DNA of 12,919 nucleotides from Gammaproteobacteria bacterium (GTDB lineage Bacteria > Pseudomonadota > Gammaproteobacteria > Pseudomonadales > Azotimanducaceae), in contig JAPOYW010000363.1 of NCBI GenBank assembly GCA_026706425.1, positions 1-12,919 of the forward strand, given 5' to 3'. A program made the position numbers and the translations under genes. The notes under the pieces were generated by a model that was not told the origin of the DNA, ran no database searches, and worked only from the letters and a program-made list of their open reading frames with translations. Shown one piece after another: positions 6,000 through 12,919 of the stretch (the first letter of the stretch is position 1; every line of letters begins with the position of its first letter).

Positions 6000-7870
6000 C
6001 CATCGTTCCGTCAACGCCGCCGTTGGGTCCTGCGGTCGCCCTGGCGCTTCTCCTGGGGTCCACCGGCGCGTGGGCGAACCCCGCCGAACACTACGCCGCC
6101 CGGTGCGCGGCATGCCACGATACGCCGCCCGACGACAAGACACCCGCCGTCGACGCCGTCAAACGCATGAACAGCGTGCGCGTCCGGCATGCCTTGACAC
6201 GCGGCAACATGCGCCAGCATGTCGAGACCTTGAGCCGACCCCAGGTCGAGGCGCTCATCGATCACCTCGTCGGTGACCAGGCATCGTTGATTCCCGAGAG
6301 CGCGTACTGCGCGGAGCGGGCCGCGACCGCACCGAAGATCGCACGATGGGGCTACGACGAACGCAACACGCGATGGCAACGCGACACCTCGATCGACGCC
6401 GACAACGTCGCAACGCTCCGGCTGAAGTGGGCGTTCGCGGTGCCGAACGTGTCCCAGATGCGGTCCCAGCCGGCCGTGTCGGACGACACCGTGTTCCTGT
6501 CCACCATGGGGGGCGAGCTGTACGCCCTCGCCCGCGACAGCGGTTGCATCAAGTGGCGCTACGACGCAGACCGGCCGCTGCGCACCGCCGTCACGCTCGG
6601 CCGGATCGGCGCCAAGGGCGTCTTGTTCGTCGGCGACCAGGGAACGTCGATCCACGCCATCGACGCCGCGACCGGCGAATTGATCTGGCAGCGCGATGTC
6701 GCCGTGTTCGACGCATCCATGGCGACCGGCGCGCCGGTGCAGTACCTCGACCGCCTGTACGTGCCGATCTCCGCCATGGACGTGGCGCTTGCGATGCGAC
6801 CGACCTATGAATGCTGCAAGTCGCACGGCGCGGTTCGCGCCCTCGATGCCGCGACCGGCCGGATCCTCTGGACGGCGCACATGACCGAGGACGCCAAGCC
6901 GACCTACAAGAACAGCCTGGGCGTGCAGATGTGGGGTCCCTCCGGCGCACCGGTGTGGACCACGCCGGCCATCGACGCGAAGCGCGGCGTGCTCTATGTC
7001 GGCACCGGGGAGAACACGTCGTCGCCGGCCACCGACATGTCCGACGCGATCGTCGCCATCGCCCTGGAGGACGGTGCGATCCGATGGCATTTCCAGGGCA
7101 CCGCGAACGACGCCTTCAACATGGCCTGCGGGCGCCGGGCGGGACCCAACTGCCCGAAGGAGAACGGGCCCGACTTCGACTTCGGCGCGTCGGTGATCCT
7201 CACCAAGGACACCAAGGGCAGGGACATCCTCCTGGCGGGACAGAAATCCGGCGACGTCTATGCCCTCGATCCGGATGAACAGGGCGCGCTCCGCTGGCAG
7301 CGGCGGATCGGTCCCGGAAGCGCCTTGGGCGGTGTGCACTGGGGGATAGCCGCGGACGAGGCCCACGTATACGTACCCATCGCAGATCCCCCATTCCTGG
7401 GTGCCAGGGGAAGTCCCGGCGTCTGGGCACTGAAGATCGACGACGGCACGGATGTCTGGAGCTACGCGGCGGGTCGCGGCTGCGAACTCACGGGTTTCCG
7501 GCGGGGCGGCACGCCGTGGCCGGACTGTCCGTTCCACTTCGCATTCTCGGCGGCGGTGAGCATCGCCGGCAACGTGGTCCTGGCAGGCGCATTGGACGGT
7601 CGGATATTCGCGTTCGACCGACGCGACGGCGCGATCCGCTGGGAGTTCGCCACCAAACAGAGCTTCGGGACCGTCAACGGCATCGACGGCCACGGCGGCG
7701 CCATCGACAATCCGGGCGTCCTGGCGGTGGACGATCTGGTGTTCGTCACGTCGGGCTACGGCATGTTCGGGCAGATGCCGGGCAACGTGCTCCTGGTGTT
7801 CGAATTGGACGCGTCGCAGTCGACGTCGGCGGGGCAAGCCCGAACGCGCGAGCCCGCAACAGCCGGCTAG
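5996..7870 (+). CDS. Secreted PQQ- and heme c-containing dehydrogenase, polyvinyl-alcohol dehydrogenase type
   Basis: A predicted periplasmic quinohemoprotein of 624 residues that oxidises an alcohol and passes electrons through its own heme. Residues 1-27 are a signal peptide (hydrophobic core AVALALLLG, cleavage near AWA-NP). A short cytochrome c domain follows, with one heme site CAACH at 37-41. An eight-blade-type PQQ propeller fills about 115-605, with repeated blade motifs (ALDAATGRILW, YALDPDEQGALRW, FAFDRRDGAIRW). Vicinal cysteines at 273-274 (YECCKSHG) match the disulfide next to PQQ in quinoprotein alcohol dehydrogenases, and GPDFDFGASV (391-400) is the family's conserved acidic block. 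The domain order (heme first) matches polyvinyl-alcohol dehydrogenase (cytochrome). The real substrate may be another secondary alcohol. The start at 5996 was chosen for the ATGA overlap with the SDR remnant; an ATG at 5984 would add four residues. No pqq synthesis genes are present here. Confidence 0.88.
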   Translation: MTIVPSTPPLGPAVALALLLGSTGAWANPAEHYAARCAACHDTPPDDKTPAVDAVKRMNSVRVRHALTRGNMRQHVETLSRPQVEALIDHLVGDQASLIPESAYCAERAATAPKIARWGYDERNTRWQRDTSIDADNVATLRLKWAFAVPNVSQMRSQPAVSDDTVFLSTMGGELYALARDSGCIKWRYDADRPLRTAVTLGRIGAKGVLFVGDQGTSIHAIDAATGELIWQRDVAVFDASMATGAPVQYLDRLYVPISAMDVALAMRPTYECCKSHGAVRALDAATGRILWTAHMTEDAKPTYKNSLGVQMWGPSGAPVWTTPAIDAKRGVLYVGTGENTSSPATDMSDAIVAIALEDGAIRWHFQGTANDAFNMACGRRAGPNCPKENGPDFDFGASVILTKDTKGRDILLAGQKSGDVYALDPDEQGALRWQRRIGPGSALGGVHWGIAADEAHVYVPIADPPFLGARGSPGVWALKIDDGTDVWSYAAGRGCELTGFRRGGTPWPDCPFHFAFSAAVSIAGNVVLAGALDGRIFAFDRRDGAIRWEFATKQSFGTVNGIDGHGGAIDNPGVLAVDDLVFVTSGYGMFGQMPGNVLLVFELDASQSTSAGQARTREPATAG

Positions 7871-7871
7871 C

Positions 7872-8309
7872 ATGCCACCCGCTTCGACCCCGCCCGAGTG
7901 GGCACTGAAATCCGCCGTGGCCCGCCTTGCCACGGTCGATGCGGCGAGACCTCATCTGGTTCCCGTGGTGTTCTGCGAACTGGACGGCGCTCTCTTCATC
8001 CCGGTCGACGGCAAGCCGAAGTCCGGGACGCGGTTGAAGCGGCTGAGGAACATCGAGCGCAACCCCGCAGTCGCCATCCTGATCGACCGGTACTCGGAGG
8101 ACTGGTCCGACCTATGCTGGTCGCGGATCGACGGCCGCGCGGATATCGTCGCCACCGACGACAGGATTCGAGCGGCGCTTCGGGCCAAGTATCCTCAGTA
8201 CGAACACGTCGAGATTGGCACGACGGCCATTCGGGTCACGATCGAAGACGTCGTGTCCTGGTCAGCCGAGGGACGCCGACCACCCGGAGTGCCGAATCTC
8301 AAGCAATAG
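7872..8309 (+). CDS. PPOX-class (FDOR) flavin/F420-binding oxidoreductase
   Basis: A small cytoplasmic split beta-barrel protein of 145 residues. It resembles the Rv0121-type PPOX family: VARLATVDAARPHLVPVVF at 16-34, DGKPKSGTRLKRLRNIERNP at 46-65, then AVAILIDRYSEDWSDLCWSRIDGRADIV at 66-93 and AKYPQYEH at 105-112. Members bind F420 or a flavin and reduce small organic compounds, and the name does not settle which. It begins one base after the stop of the PQQ dehydrogenase, so the two are surely co-transcribed, and no independent ribosome binding site is obvious. F420 use outside actinobacteria and archaea is patchy, so FMN or heme-type binding must be left open. Confidence 0.83.
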   Translation: MPPASTPPEWALKSAVARLATVDAARPHLVPVVFCELDGALFIPVDGKPKSGTRLKRLRNIERNPAVAILIDRYSEDWSDLCWSRIDGRADIVATDDRIRAALRAKYPQYEHVEIGTTAIRVTIEDVVSWSAEGRRPPGVPNLKQ

Positions 8310-8356
8310 ACTCTACGGCCCTGCTCCATCGCCACGCGTTCGGACGCGAATTTTCA

Positions 8357-8389
8357 GCCAAATCGCACATCGCGAGTGGTCGATTTCGC
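8357..8389. repeat. Hairpin-forming inverted repeat after the dehydrogenase-PPOX cluster
   Basis: Arms GCCAAATCG (8357-8365) and CGATTTCGC (8381-8389) pair in 8 of 9 positions, and inner CAC/GTG can extend the stem with a small bulge. It begins 48 bases after the PPOX stop. There is no T-run, so it may be a 3'-end stabiliser, a weak terminator, or an operator for the following Uma2 gene. Confidence 0.35.
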
Positions 8390-8423
8390 TATGTGCAAGG
8401 CCCGTGTTTAGGGGATGCTCCAG

Positions 8424-8446
8424 GCGTTTCGCGTCCCTGGAAACGC
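8424..8446 (+). promoter_or_regulatory. Inverted repeat just upstream of the Uma2 start
   Basis: GCGTTTC (8424-8430) and GAAACGC (8440-8446) are perfect 7-bp arms around a 9-base loop, ending 14 bases before the ATG at 8461. In the mRNA the hairpin would sit at or beside the ribosome binding region, where no clear Shine-Dalgarno sequence is seen. It could be a binding site or a translational control element. Confidence 0.3.
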
Positions 8447-8460
8447 TGTGGTACCTTCTG

Positions 8461-9294
8461 ATGATGCAGCCCAAAATGCTCTCCCCGCAGCCCGGAGCAG
8501 CATGGCCGTCCGCGAGGGCCGAACGCTCGTTGGCCGCCATCCATGCCGACGCACTGTACCGGCCGGTGCCACCCTTCGCCTGTGACGACGAAGGGTACCT
8601 CCACGACGACAGCGCGATGTCGGAAAACACCTACCACGCCTGGCTGCGGACCTATCTCCTGTGGACACTGCATGCGCGCTACCGCGACCGCGGCGACGTC
8701 TTCGTCGCCACGGATCTTGCCGTCCATTTCGAAGAGGGGAATCGCGCAGCCGTCGTCTCGCCCGATCTCATGGTCGTGTTCGGCGCGCCGCCCCACCATC
8801 GTCTGTCGTACAAGCTCTGGGAAGAGCCGAAAGTCCCCGACCTCGTCGCGGAAGTGCTGTCGGAGAAGACCTGGCGCCGGGATCTCACCGTCAAGTCCGC
8901 GCTGTACCAGGACCTCGGCGTCCGCGAGTTCTGGGTTTTGGATGTGATCGGCAAACTCCCGGCACCGGTAATGGGGATGCGCTTGAATTCGGATCGCATC
9001 TACGAGCCGATTCCGCCGTCGCCCGACGGTGCACTCGTGAGCGAAGTGCTTGGATGCGAGTTGCTCGACAACAACCGGGACTTTCGGTTCCGCGATCTGG
9101 CAACCGGAGAAATCATCCCCGACCTAGCGGAATCCGAACAGATGCGCGAGGTGGCCGAAGCGGAGGCCAACGCGGCCCGGGAAGCGGCCGACGCGGCCCG
9201 GGAGGAGGCCGACGCGGCCCGGGAGGAGGCCAACGCGGCCAGAAAGAGGATCATGGAACTCGAGGAACGGCTCCGGGCGGAACGGAGCACCTAG
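8461..9294 (+). CDS. Uma2-family (DUF820) nuclease-like protein with coiled-coil tail
   Basis: A cytoplasmic protein of 277 residues with a PD-(D/E)XK-type Uma2 domain at about 35-215. The conserved core is VVSPDLMVVFG (98-108, Asp102), PDLVAEVLSEKTWRRDLTVK (126-145, with Glu131 and Lys145 as likely active-site residues), then ALYQDLGVREFWVLDV (147-162). Uma2 proteins are assigned to the restriction-endonuclease-like fold, but their biological task is not established. Residues 226-275 form an Ala/Glu/Arg-rich coiled coil with four 7-residue repeats (E-x-A-[DN]-A-A-R), then RKRIMELEERLRAER. The ATG at 8461 was chosen as the first of an ATGATG pair; 8464 and 8476 are alternatives. It stands alone, convergent with the PEGA/SUMF gene 14 bases away, and looks like an accessory insertion. 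Confidence 0.85.
   Translation: MMQPKMLSPQPGAAWPSARAERSLAAIHADALYRPVPPFACDDEGYLHDDSAMSENTYHAWLRTYLLWTLHARYRDRGDVFVATDLAVHFEEGNRAAVVSPDLMVVFGAPPHHRLSYKLWEEPKVPDLVAEVLSEKTWRRDLTVKSALYQDLGVREFWVLDVIGKLPAPVMGMRLNSDRIYEPIPPSPDGALVSEVLGCELLDNNRDFRFRDLATGEIIPDLAESEQMREVAEAEANAAREAADAAREEADAAREEANAARKRIMELEERLRAERST
9160..9243 (+). repeat. Four tandem 21-bp repeats encoding heptads
   Basis: Four in-frame copies of a 21-base unit begin at 9160, 9181, 9202 and 9223. Each encodes x-x-A-[DN]-A-A-R, and copies differ by only a few bases (core GACGCGGCCCGGGAGGAG). The near-identity at the DNA level shows recent duplication rather than simple amino-acid bias. Copy number is likely to vary between strains and would change coiled-coil length by exact heptads. 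Confidence 0.85.
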
Positions 9295-9308
9295 CATCGC
9301 TCTACGCG

Positions 9309-11059
9309 CTAAAGATCCCGGACCACTCGAATGCCCCGGGTACCGCTACCCCGGTTGCTGAACGACCGGTAGCTAACCGTGCTCTCCTCCGGCGTGGAGT
9401 CCCATGCGCCACCGCGCACGACGTGGTCGCCGCAGTTGCCGCTTCGGGCACTTTGGCCGCTCGGCGCACCCCGGTAGTTTCCATGCCAGCAGTCGGCGAC
9501 CCACTCCTCGACATTGCCGAGCACGTCGTGAACGCCAAACGCATTGGCCGGGAAACCGCCGACGACGGCCAAACGCAGCGTACCGTCCGAACACGTTGCG
9601 ACGCCGGGCTTCGGGTAGATTTCCCCGTATGTCGTGTCGGCGACGTTCGCATGTGCACACAGGGCTCCGACATCGGTGCCGAAGTAGTACGGCCCAGTCG
9701 TGGCCCCGCGAGCGACGTACTCCCACTCCGCCTCGCTGGGGAGTCGGTAGCGGTGACCGGATTCCTCGCTTAGCCAACCGACATAGTCCTGCGCGTCCTC
9801 CCAGGACACGCCGGTCACCGGAAGTCGCGCCCGGGACTCGGGAGACAGCTCATCCTCGGAACCGGGCGATCCCGACGCGGCCTTCCCCTGGGCGACCCGA
9901 AACGTCTCGTATTCGCCACGCGTCGTCTCGAAGACTCCGATCGCGAACGGATGGGCCACCTCGACCTGCCTTGCCGGTCGTTCGTCCGTGGGACCCCCAT
10001 CGGATCCCATGCGAAAGGACCCCGTGCCGATCACCACCAACAGCGGGCCTTCGCCGCCGGACGAAAGATCGTCCCGGAACGTGCGGCCAGGTTCGACGAC
10101 GTACTTCTCCAGCCGTATGGCGTGCGACAACGGCTTGGCCTCCACGGTCAGATGCCGTTCGTAGCTGCGGTGGCCGATAGCCGTGGCCCGCACGGTGGCA
10201 GGGCCGGTCGGGATGAGCATGCCCTTGGTGTAGCGGACCGTGCGCTGGCCCCCGGCATCGGGGTACGACACCTCCACGTTCGCGTCAGGCGGGCTACGGC
10301 CAGCGAAAGGCTGCCCTGCAGCCGGACAAGACGGACGGACTCGTCGTTCCGCCCCCGGGTGAACTCCACGGTCTTCTCGAGGGGCGCGTAGCCCGGGCGT
10401 TGGGCCCGAATCTTGTGGGCGCCGATCGGCAGGGTCATTCCCGGCCTGTAGGGCTTGCCGTCGATTTCGAGTTCGAGATCCCGCGGCGACCGCGCGACGT
10501 GGATCTCGCTCATCGGTACGCGCTCCAACTCGAAAGACGCCTCGGTATTCTGGCGCGGCAGCACCTCCACGGTCTGGATCTTGGCCTCGCGGCCGCGGAT
10601 CGACGCCGCGATCTCGAAGGATCCTGTCGGATGGGGGGAGAGCACGATCGGTGTCACCTCCTCGAGCTTCTTTCCATCGATCATGACGTCCGCGCCACGG
10701 GGGTTCGTGACGATCTCCAGGCCGCCGGTCGCCGCCGGGAACTCGACGTGGACGTCCTCCACCTCGCCCCTTGCAGGACTCACACTGAGCGCGACGGCGT
10801 CGTGGAACCGGTGCTCCATCCGGACCACCGCGCGCCCTGGACGTACGCTCTGATCGAGCAGCGGCGTTCGTCCCACCACCTCGCCGTCCAGGAACACCCT
10901 GGCGGCGTCCGGTTGCGAGGTCAGGTTCAAAGTCGCCGAACCCAACAACACCCGGGGCCCCACGCCGCCGACATACCAGTCGGCGACGGCGACGAACGCG
11001 ACCAGGACGCCAATCAACGTCCAGCGCAGTGTCTTGCTGTCGGTTTTCGGTCTGGCCAC
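9309..11059 (-). pseudogene. Membrane-anchored PEGA-repeat / sulfatase-modifying-factor (SUMF1) domain protein, one-base frameshift
   Basis: Two overlapping frames make one protein of about 583 residues. The 5' part starts at a GTG (11059) and reads correctly to about 10289. It has a cytoplasmic Lys/Arg-rich start, one membrane helix (about 12-30), and PEGA-like repeats at about 43-110, 113-180, 184-245 and 249-310. After LSLAVAR the match continues one frame back as PDANVEVSYPD, covering the end of the fourth PEGA repeat and then the SUMF1/FGE-like domain (MGSDGGPTDERPARQVEV, VTGVSWEDAQDYVGWL, RLPSEAEWEYVARG, GNVEEWVADCW, VVRGGAWDS) to the stop at 9309. The two cysteines of true formylglycine-generating enzyme are absent near GGAWDST...SYRSFSNRG, so it is probably not an active FGE. 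Without the shift the gene would be intact, so a sequencing error or recent mutation is possible. It lies 46 bases after the TlpA-like gene on the same strand. Confidence 0.82.
10287..10294 (-). other. Frameshift site in the PEGA/SUMF gene
   Basis: Reading GCC-CGC on the minus strand, homology resumes only if the last C is reused (GCC CGC then CCT GAC GCG), i.e. one base, most likely a C, is missing. This restores AVARPDANVEV, which is the expected PEGA pattern. The site CCCGCCT is not a classical slippery heptamer, so a deletion or base-calling error is more likely than programmed frameshifting. Confidence 0.75.
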
Positions 11060-11105
11060 GGCGTTGTGTCCCGTCTAGCCCTTCCGCGCAGACCCCGCGC
11101 GTACC

Positions 11106-12278
11106 TTACGCGTCGAGCAGTTCCGCCAGCTCGTCCAACAGGCCTTCGCCGCGGACGTACTTGGCGAGTATTTCGCCCTCGGCATTGACGAGGACGTTCA
11201 TCGGGATCGCCAATACGCCGAACTGGGCAGGAATGGGGCTGTCGTAGGCTTTGAAGTCACAGGTATTGGTCCAGGTGATCTCGTCTTCCAGGGAGGCTTC
11301 CTCCCAGTCCTCGCGGTTGTCGTCCAGCGACACGGCGAAGATGTCGAAACCCCGCTCACCGTACTGGTCCATGGCGGCCTTCAGCGTCGGCACCTCCGCC
11401 CTGCAGGGCCCGCACCACGAGGCCCAGAATTCTATGAGGACGACTCGATTCGCGGCCAGCAAGTCGTCGAGGTGGTGGACCTCGCCGTCCAGACCCGGTG
11501 CCGAGAACCCCTTGACCTTGCTGCCCACCTGCACCGTCTGGGCGGTTTCGGACATGCGAATGCCCGTCTCGGTTCGGGTTCTCAGAACCGCCGCGGCGGC
11601 GGGCAGCTCCGCAACAGCCAGTAGCTGATCGAGCCGATTGAGCGCCGCCGTGCCGCCGAGTCCCCCCATCTCCATGGCAAAGAGGCTGGCGAGCGGATCG
11701 TCGTCCGCCATGGCTATCTCGCGTAGCGCGCCGCGCCGAATTCGAGTCAGCTCGTTGTAGAGTTCAATGGCCTCCCCGGTGAGTGTCTCGCGTTCGGGGC
11801 CTTCCTCGAGATCCGCCTTGGCGTCCATCACCCGGGCATAGTCGTCGAGCACACGCCGGTAGTCCGGGGCATCGCGCCAGACTGCAACGACGCGTTGGTT
11901 GTACGGTCCGCCTTCGGCCGTCAATCCGGCGACCCGACCCCCGTAGCCGACTCGGATCTCCCCCGGTTCCAGGATGAACTGGACGCTGCCCTTCGAGTTT
12001 CCCTGGGCATCCTTGGCGCTCAGCGAGACGCGCCCCATGGTGTCTCTCGGGACTTCGCCAGCCAGACGAAAGCGCCCTTCCGCTATCTGTGTCCGGGACA
12101 CTTCGGTACTCGACCCGAGAACGGCGGAGGAACGCGTGAGGATGACTTCCCCTGCTTCGACGGCATCGCCGAGATCGCCGACGATGACGTATTCTGCCGC
12201 GCCGACGCCGCATGCGACGGTCACCGAGGCGACCATCGCCAGTCCAGCGCAGGACCGAACAAAATGCTTGCGGCGCAT
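11106..12278 (-). CDS. Secreted TlpA-family thiol-disulfide oxidoreductase with DUF4369-like N-domain
   Basis: An exported thioredoxin-fold protein of 390 residues, expected to reduce or exchange disulfides outside the cytoplasm. Residues 1-27 are a signal peptide (MRRKHFVRS, hydrophobic GLAMVASVTVACG, cleavage near GAA). A DUF4369-like beta domain spans about 30-120 (EGRFRLAGEVP, FILEPGEIRVGYGG). A helical linker runs to about 245. The AhpC-TSA/TlpA domain occupies 250-390, with active site WCGPC at 288-292, VSLDDNREDW at 317-325, and cis-Pro in LAIPM (Pro359). An extra Cys (C340) could form another disulfide. The ATG at 12278 was chosen because GGGGGTGG lies about 6 bases upstream and the signal peptide starts there; a longer frame to 12347 lacks these. 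The downstream PEGA/SUMF gene is 46 bases away, probably co-transcribed. The 177 bases upstream (12279-12455) show no further gene. Confidence 0.9.
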   Translation of the reverse strand: MRRKHFVRSCAGLAMVASVTVACGVGAAEYVIVGDLGDAVEAGEVILTRSSAVLGSSTEVSRTQIAEGRFRLAGEVPRDTMGRVSLSAKDAQGNSKGSVQFILEPGEIRVGYGGRVAGLTAEGGPYNQRVVAVWRDAPDYRRVLDDYARVMDAKADLEEGPERETLTGEAIELYNELTRIRRGALREIAMADDDPLASLFAMEMGGLGGTAALNRLDQLLAVAELPAAAAVLRTRTETGIRMSETAQTVQVGSKVKGFSAPGLDGEVHHLDDLLAANRVVLIEFWASWCGPCRAEVPTLKAAMDQYGERGFDIFAVSLDDNREDWEEASLEDEITWTNTCDFKAYDSPIPAQFGVLAIPMNVLVNAEGEILAKYVRGEGLLDELAELLDA

Positions 12279-12455
12279 CAGGCCACCCCCCGGGAATGAT
12301 GTCGTGTTGTCGTACCAGAGCCGATGGCGGCGATGACGGTATTCCATTTACGCCGAAGCCTTGCCGAGAATAGCAGATAGACGCGCCAGCATGGCCGGTC
12401 CGCGCCCGGGTGCGCCGGGGCGAATGCTCCGGTATGCCAATCCCCTAGGAGCTCC

Positions 12456-12919
12456 TCATCCACCGGATGGCTGCTCGATGACCAGCGTCTGCCCAGCCGG
12501 CACGTTGGTGCGGGTCGTTGCGAGTCCGTCGGGCCACTCCACGACCAGCGTGTCCACGTTCGATGCCTCTCCCAGACCGAATATCTGCACGGTCGGGTTC
12601 TGCGACGTGTAGTTGCTGCCGATGATGATCTCGCGGAGCATTTCCTTGTTGTCGACCGTGGCCCGGATGCGGGCGCCTGCGGCTTGGGTGTTGGGGGCCG
12701 AGCCGACGAGACGGACTCTCAGATACTCATTGCCTGTCCCGTCGTTCCGCCAGAACGTCGCGGCACTCTGGGCGTTCCGGTGCGCCTGGAAGATATCGAC
12801 GTCGCCATCGTTGTCGAAGTCCGCACAGACCGCGGCGTAGCCCCGTTCGCGATCCGCGACACCCGCCGCCACGGCCCCCTCGGTGAAGGTGCCATCGCCG
12901 GCAGCCACGAACAGCCGGC
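12456..12919 (-). CDS. CRTAC1-like FG-GAP/VCBS and ASPIC/UnbV protein, C-terminal part (N-terminus outside window)
   Basis: The final ~154 residues of a predicted extracytoplasmic beta-propeller protein. An FG-GAP/VCBS repeat is visible as RLFVAAGDGTFTEGA and ADFDNDGDVDIFQAHR, whose DxDxDG spacing is a calcium-binding loop. The ASPIC/UnbV domain follows: YLRVRLVGSAPNTQAAGARI, IGSNYTSQNPTVQIFGLGEA, and VDTLVVEWPDG. The frame remains open to the window end, so the GTG at 12908 is internal and not the start. Members are secreted and often of several hundred residues; the role is unknown but the domains suggest surface or matrix binding. It is the likely first gene of, or upstream neighbour to, the TlpA-PEGA/SUMF pair, 177 bases away. 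Confidence 0.9.
   Translation of the reverse strand, partial: RLFVAAGDGTFTEGAVAAGVADRERGYAAVCADFDNDGDVDIFQAHRNAQSAATFWRNDGTGNEYLRVRLVGSAPNTQAAGARIRATVDNKEMLREIIIGSNYTSQNPTVQIFGLGEASNVDTLVVEWPDGLATTRTNVPAGQTLVIEQPSGG

Noticed and set aside
6011..7933. 640-residue open frame on the minus strand opposite the PQQ dehydrogenase
   Set aside because: It is a codon-bias shadow of a high-GC gene. It lacks recognisable domains, is rich in Arg, His and Val, and the plus-strand protein has clear family motifs throughout.
10287..10294. Programmed -1 frameshifting in the PEGA/SUMF gene
   Set aside because: The site is not a classical slippery heptamer and no downstream stem was evident, so a one-base deletion or sequencing error is the simpler explanation.

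Overview
The window is about 12.9 kb of GC-rich bacterial chromosome and looks like a gammaproteobacterium, probably an uncultured or marine-type lineage. This rests on a GacA/UvrY-type response regulator that aligns closely with the gammaproteobacterial family, a PutP close to the enterobacterial one, and a tRNA-Glu gene with an encoded CCA end. A PQQ/heme alcohol dehydrogenase, a CRTAC1-like protein and an Uma2 protein point to an environmental lifestyle. The taxonomic call is an inference from these genes.

Layout. Positions 1-464 (minus) hold the N-terminal two thirds of an ABC transporter ATPase, cut by the window edge. Positions 643-1328 (minus) are a FitAB/VapBC-type toxin-antitoxin pair with a perfect 17-bp palindromic operator candidate, placed just beyond the 3' end of tRNA-Glu(TTC) at 1423-1498. 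Positions 1637-2393 (minus) are a decayed FAD-dependent reductase with an internal deletion and frame change. Positions 2456-3397 (minus) encode a DUF815-type AAA+ ATPase. It is divergent from putP (3439-4839, plus), a sodium/proline symporter. Positions 4862-5566 (minus) encode a GacA/UvrY-like regulator whose phosphoacceptor Asp is Glu. The 137-bp divergent region 5567-5702 carries two inverted repeats with related half-sites.

Positions 5703-8309 (plus) form a tight cluster: a C-terminal remnant of a short-chain dehydrogenase, a cytochrome c-PQQ dehydrogenase of the polyvinyl-alcohol dehydrogenase type (ATGA overlap with the remnant), and a PPOX/FDOR-type flavin or F420 protein one base later. 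An Uma2-family nuclease-like protein with a heptad coiled-coil tail follows at 8461-9294. The right third is on the minus strand and reads from the right: a CRTAC1/ASPIC-UnbV protein (cut by the window end), a secreted TlpA-type thioredoxin, and a membrane-anchored PEGA-repeat/sulfatase-modifying-factor protein broken by a one-base frameshift. All three are predicted to act outside the cytoplasm.

How the genes work together. The window is mostly housekeeping and metabolic genes with accessory insertions (toxin-antitoxin at a tRNA, Uma2) and three disrupted genes. No phage, insertion sequence, CRISPR array or large defence island is visible. The best leads are the Asp-to-Glu regulator with its structured upstream region, the degraded SDR-PQQ dehydrogenase operon, and the envelope cluster at the right end. 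I do not see a clear-cut new system.
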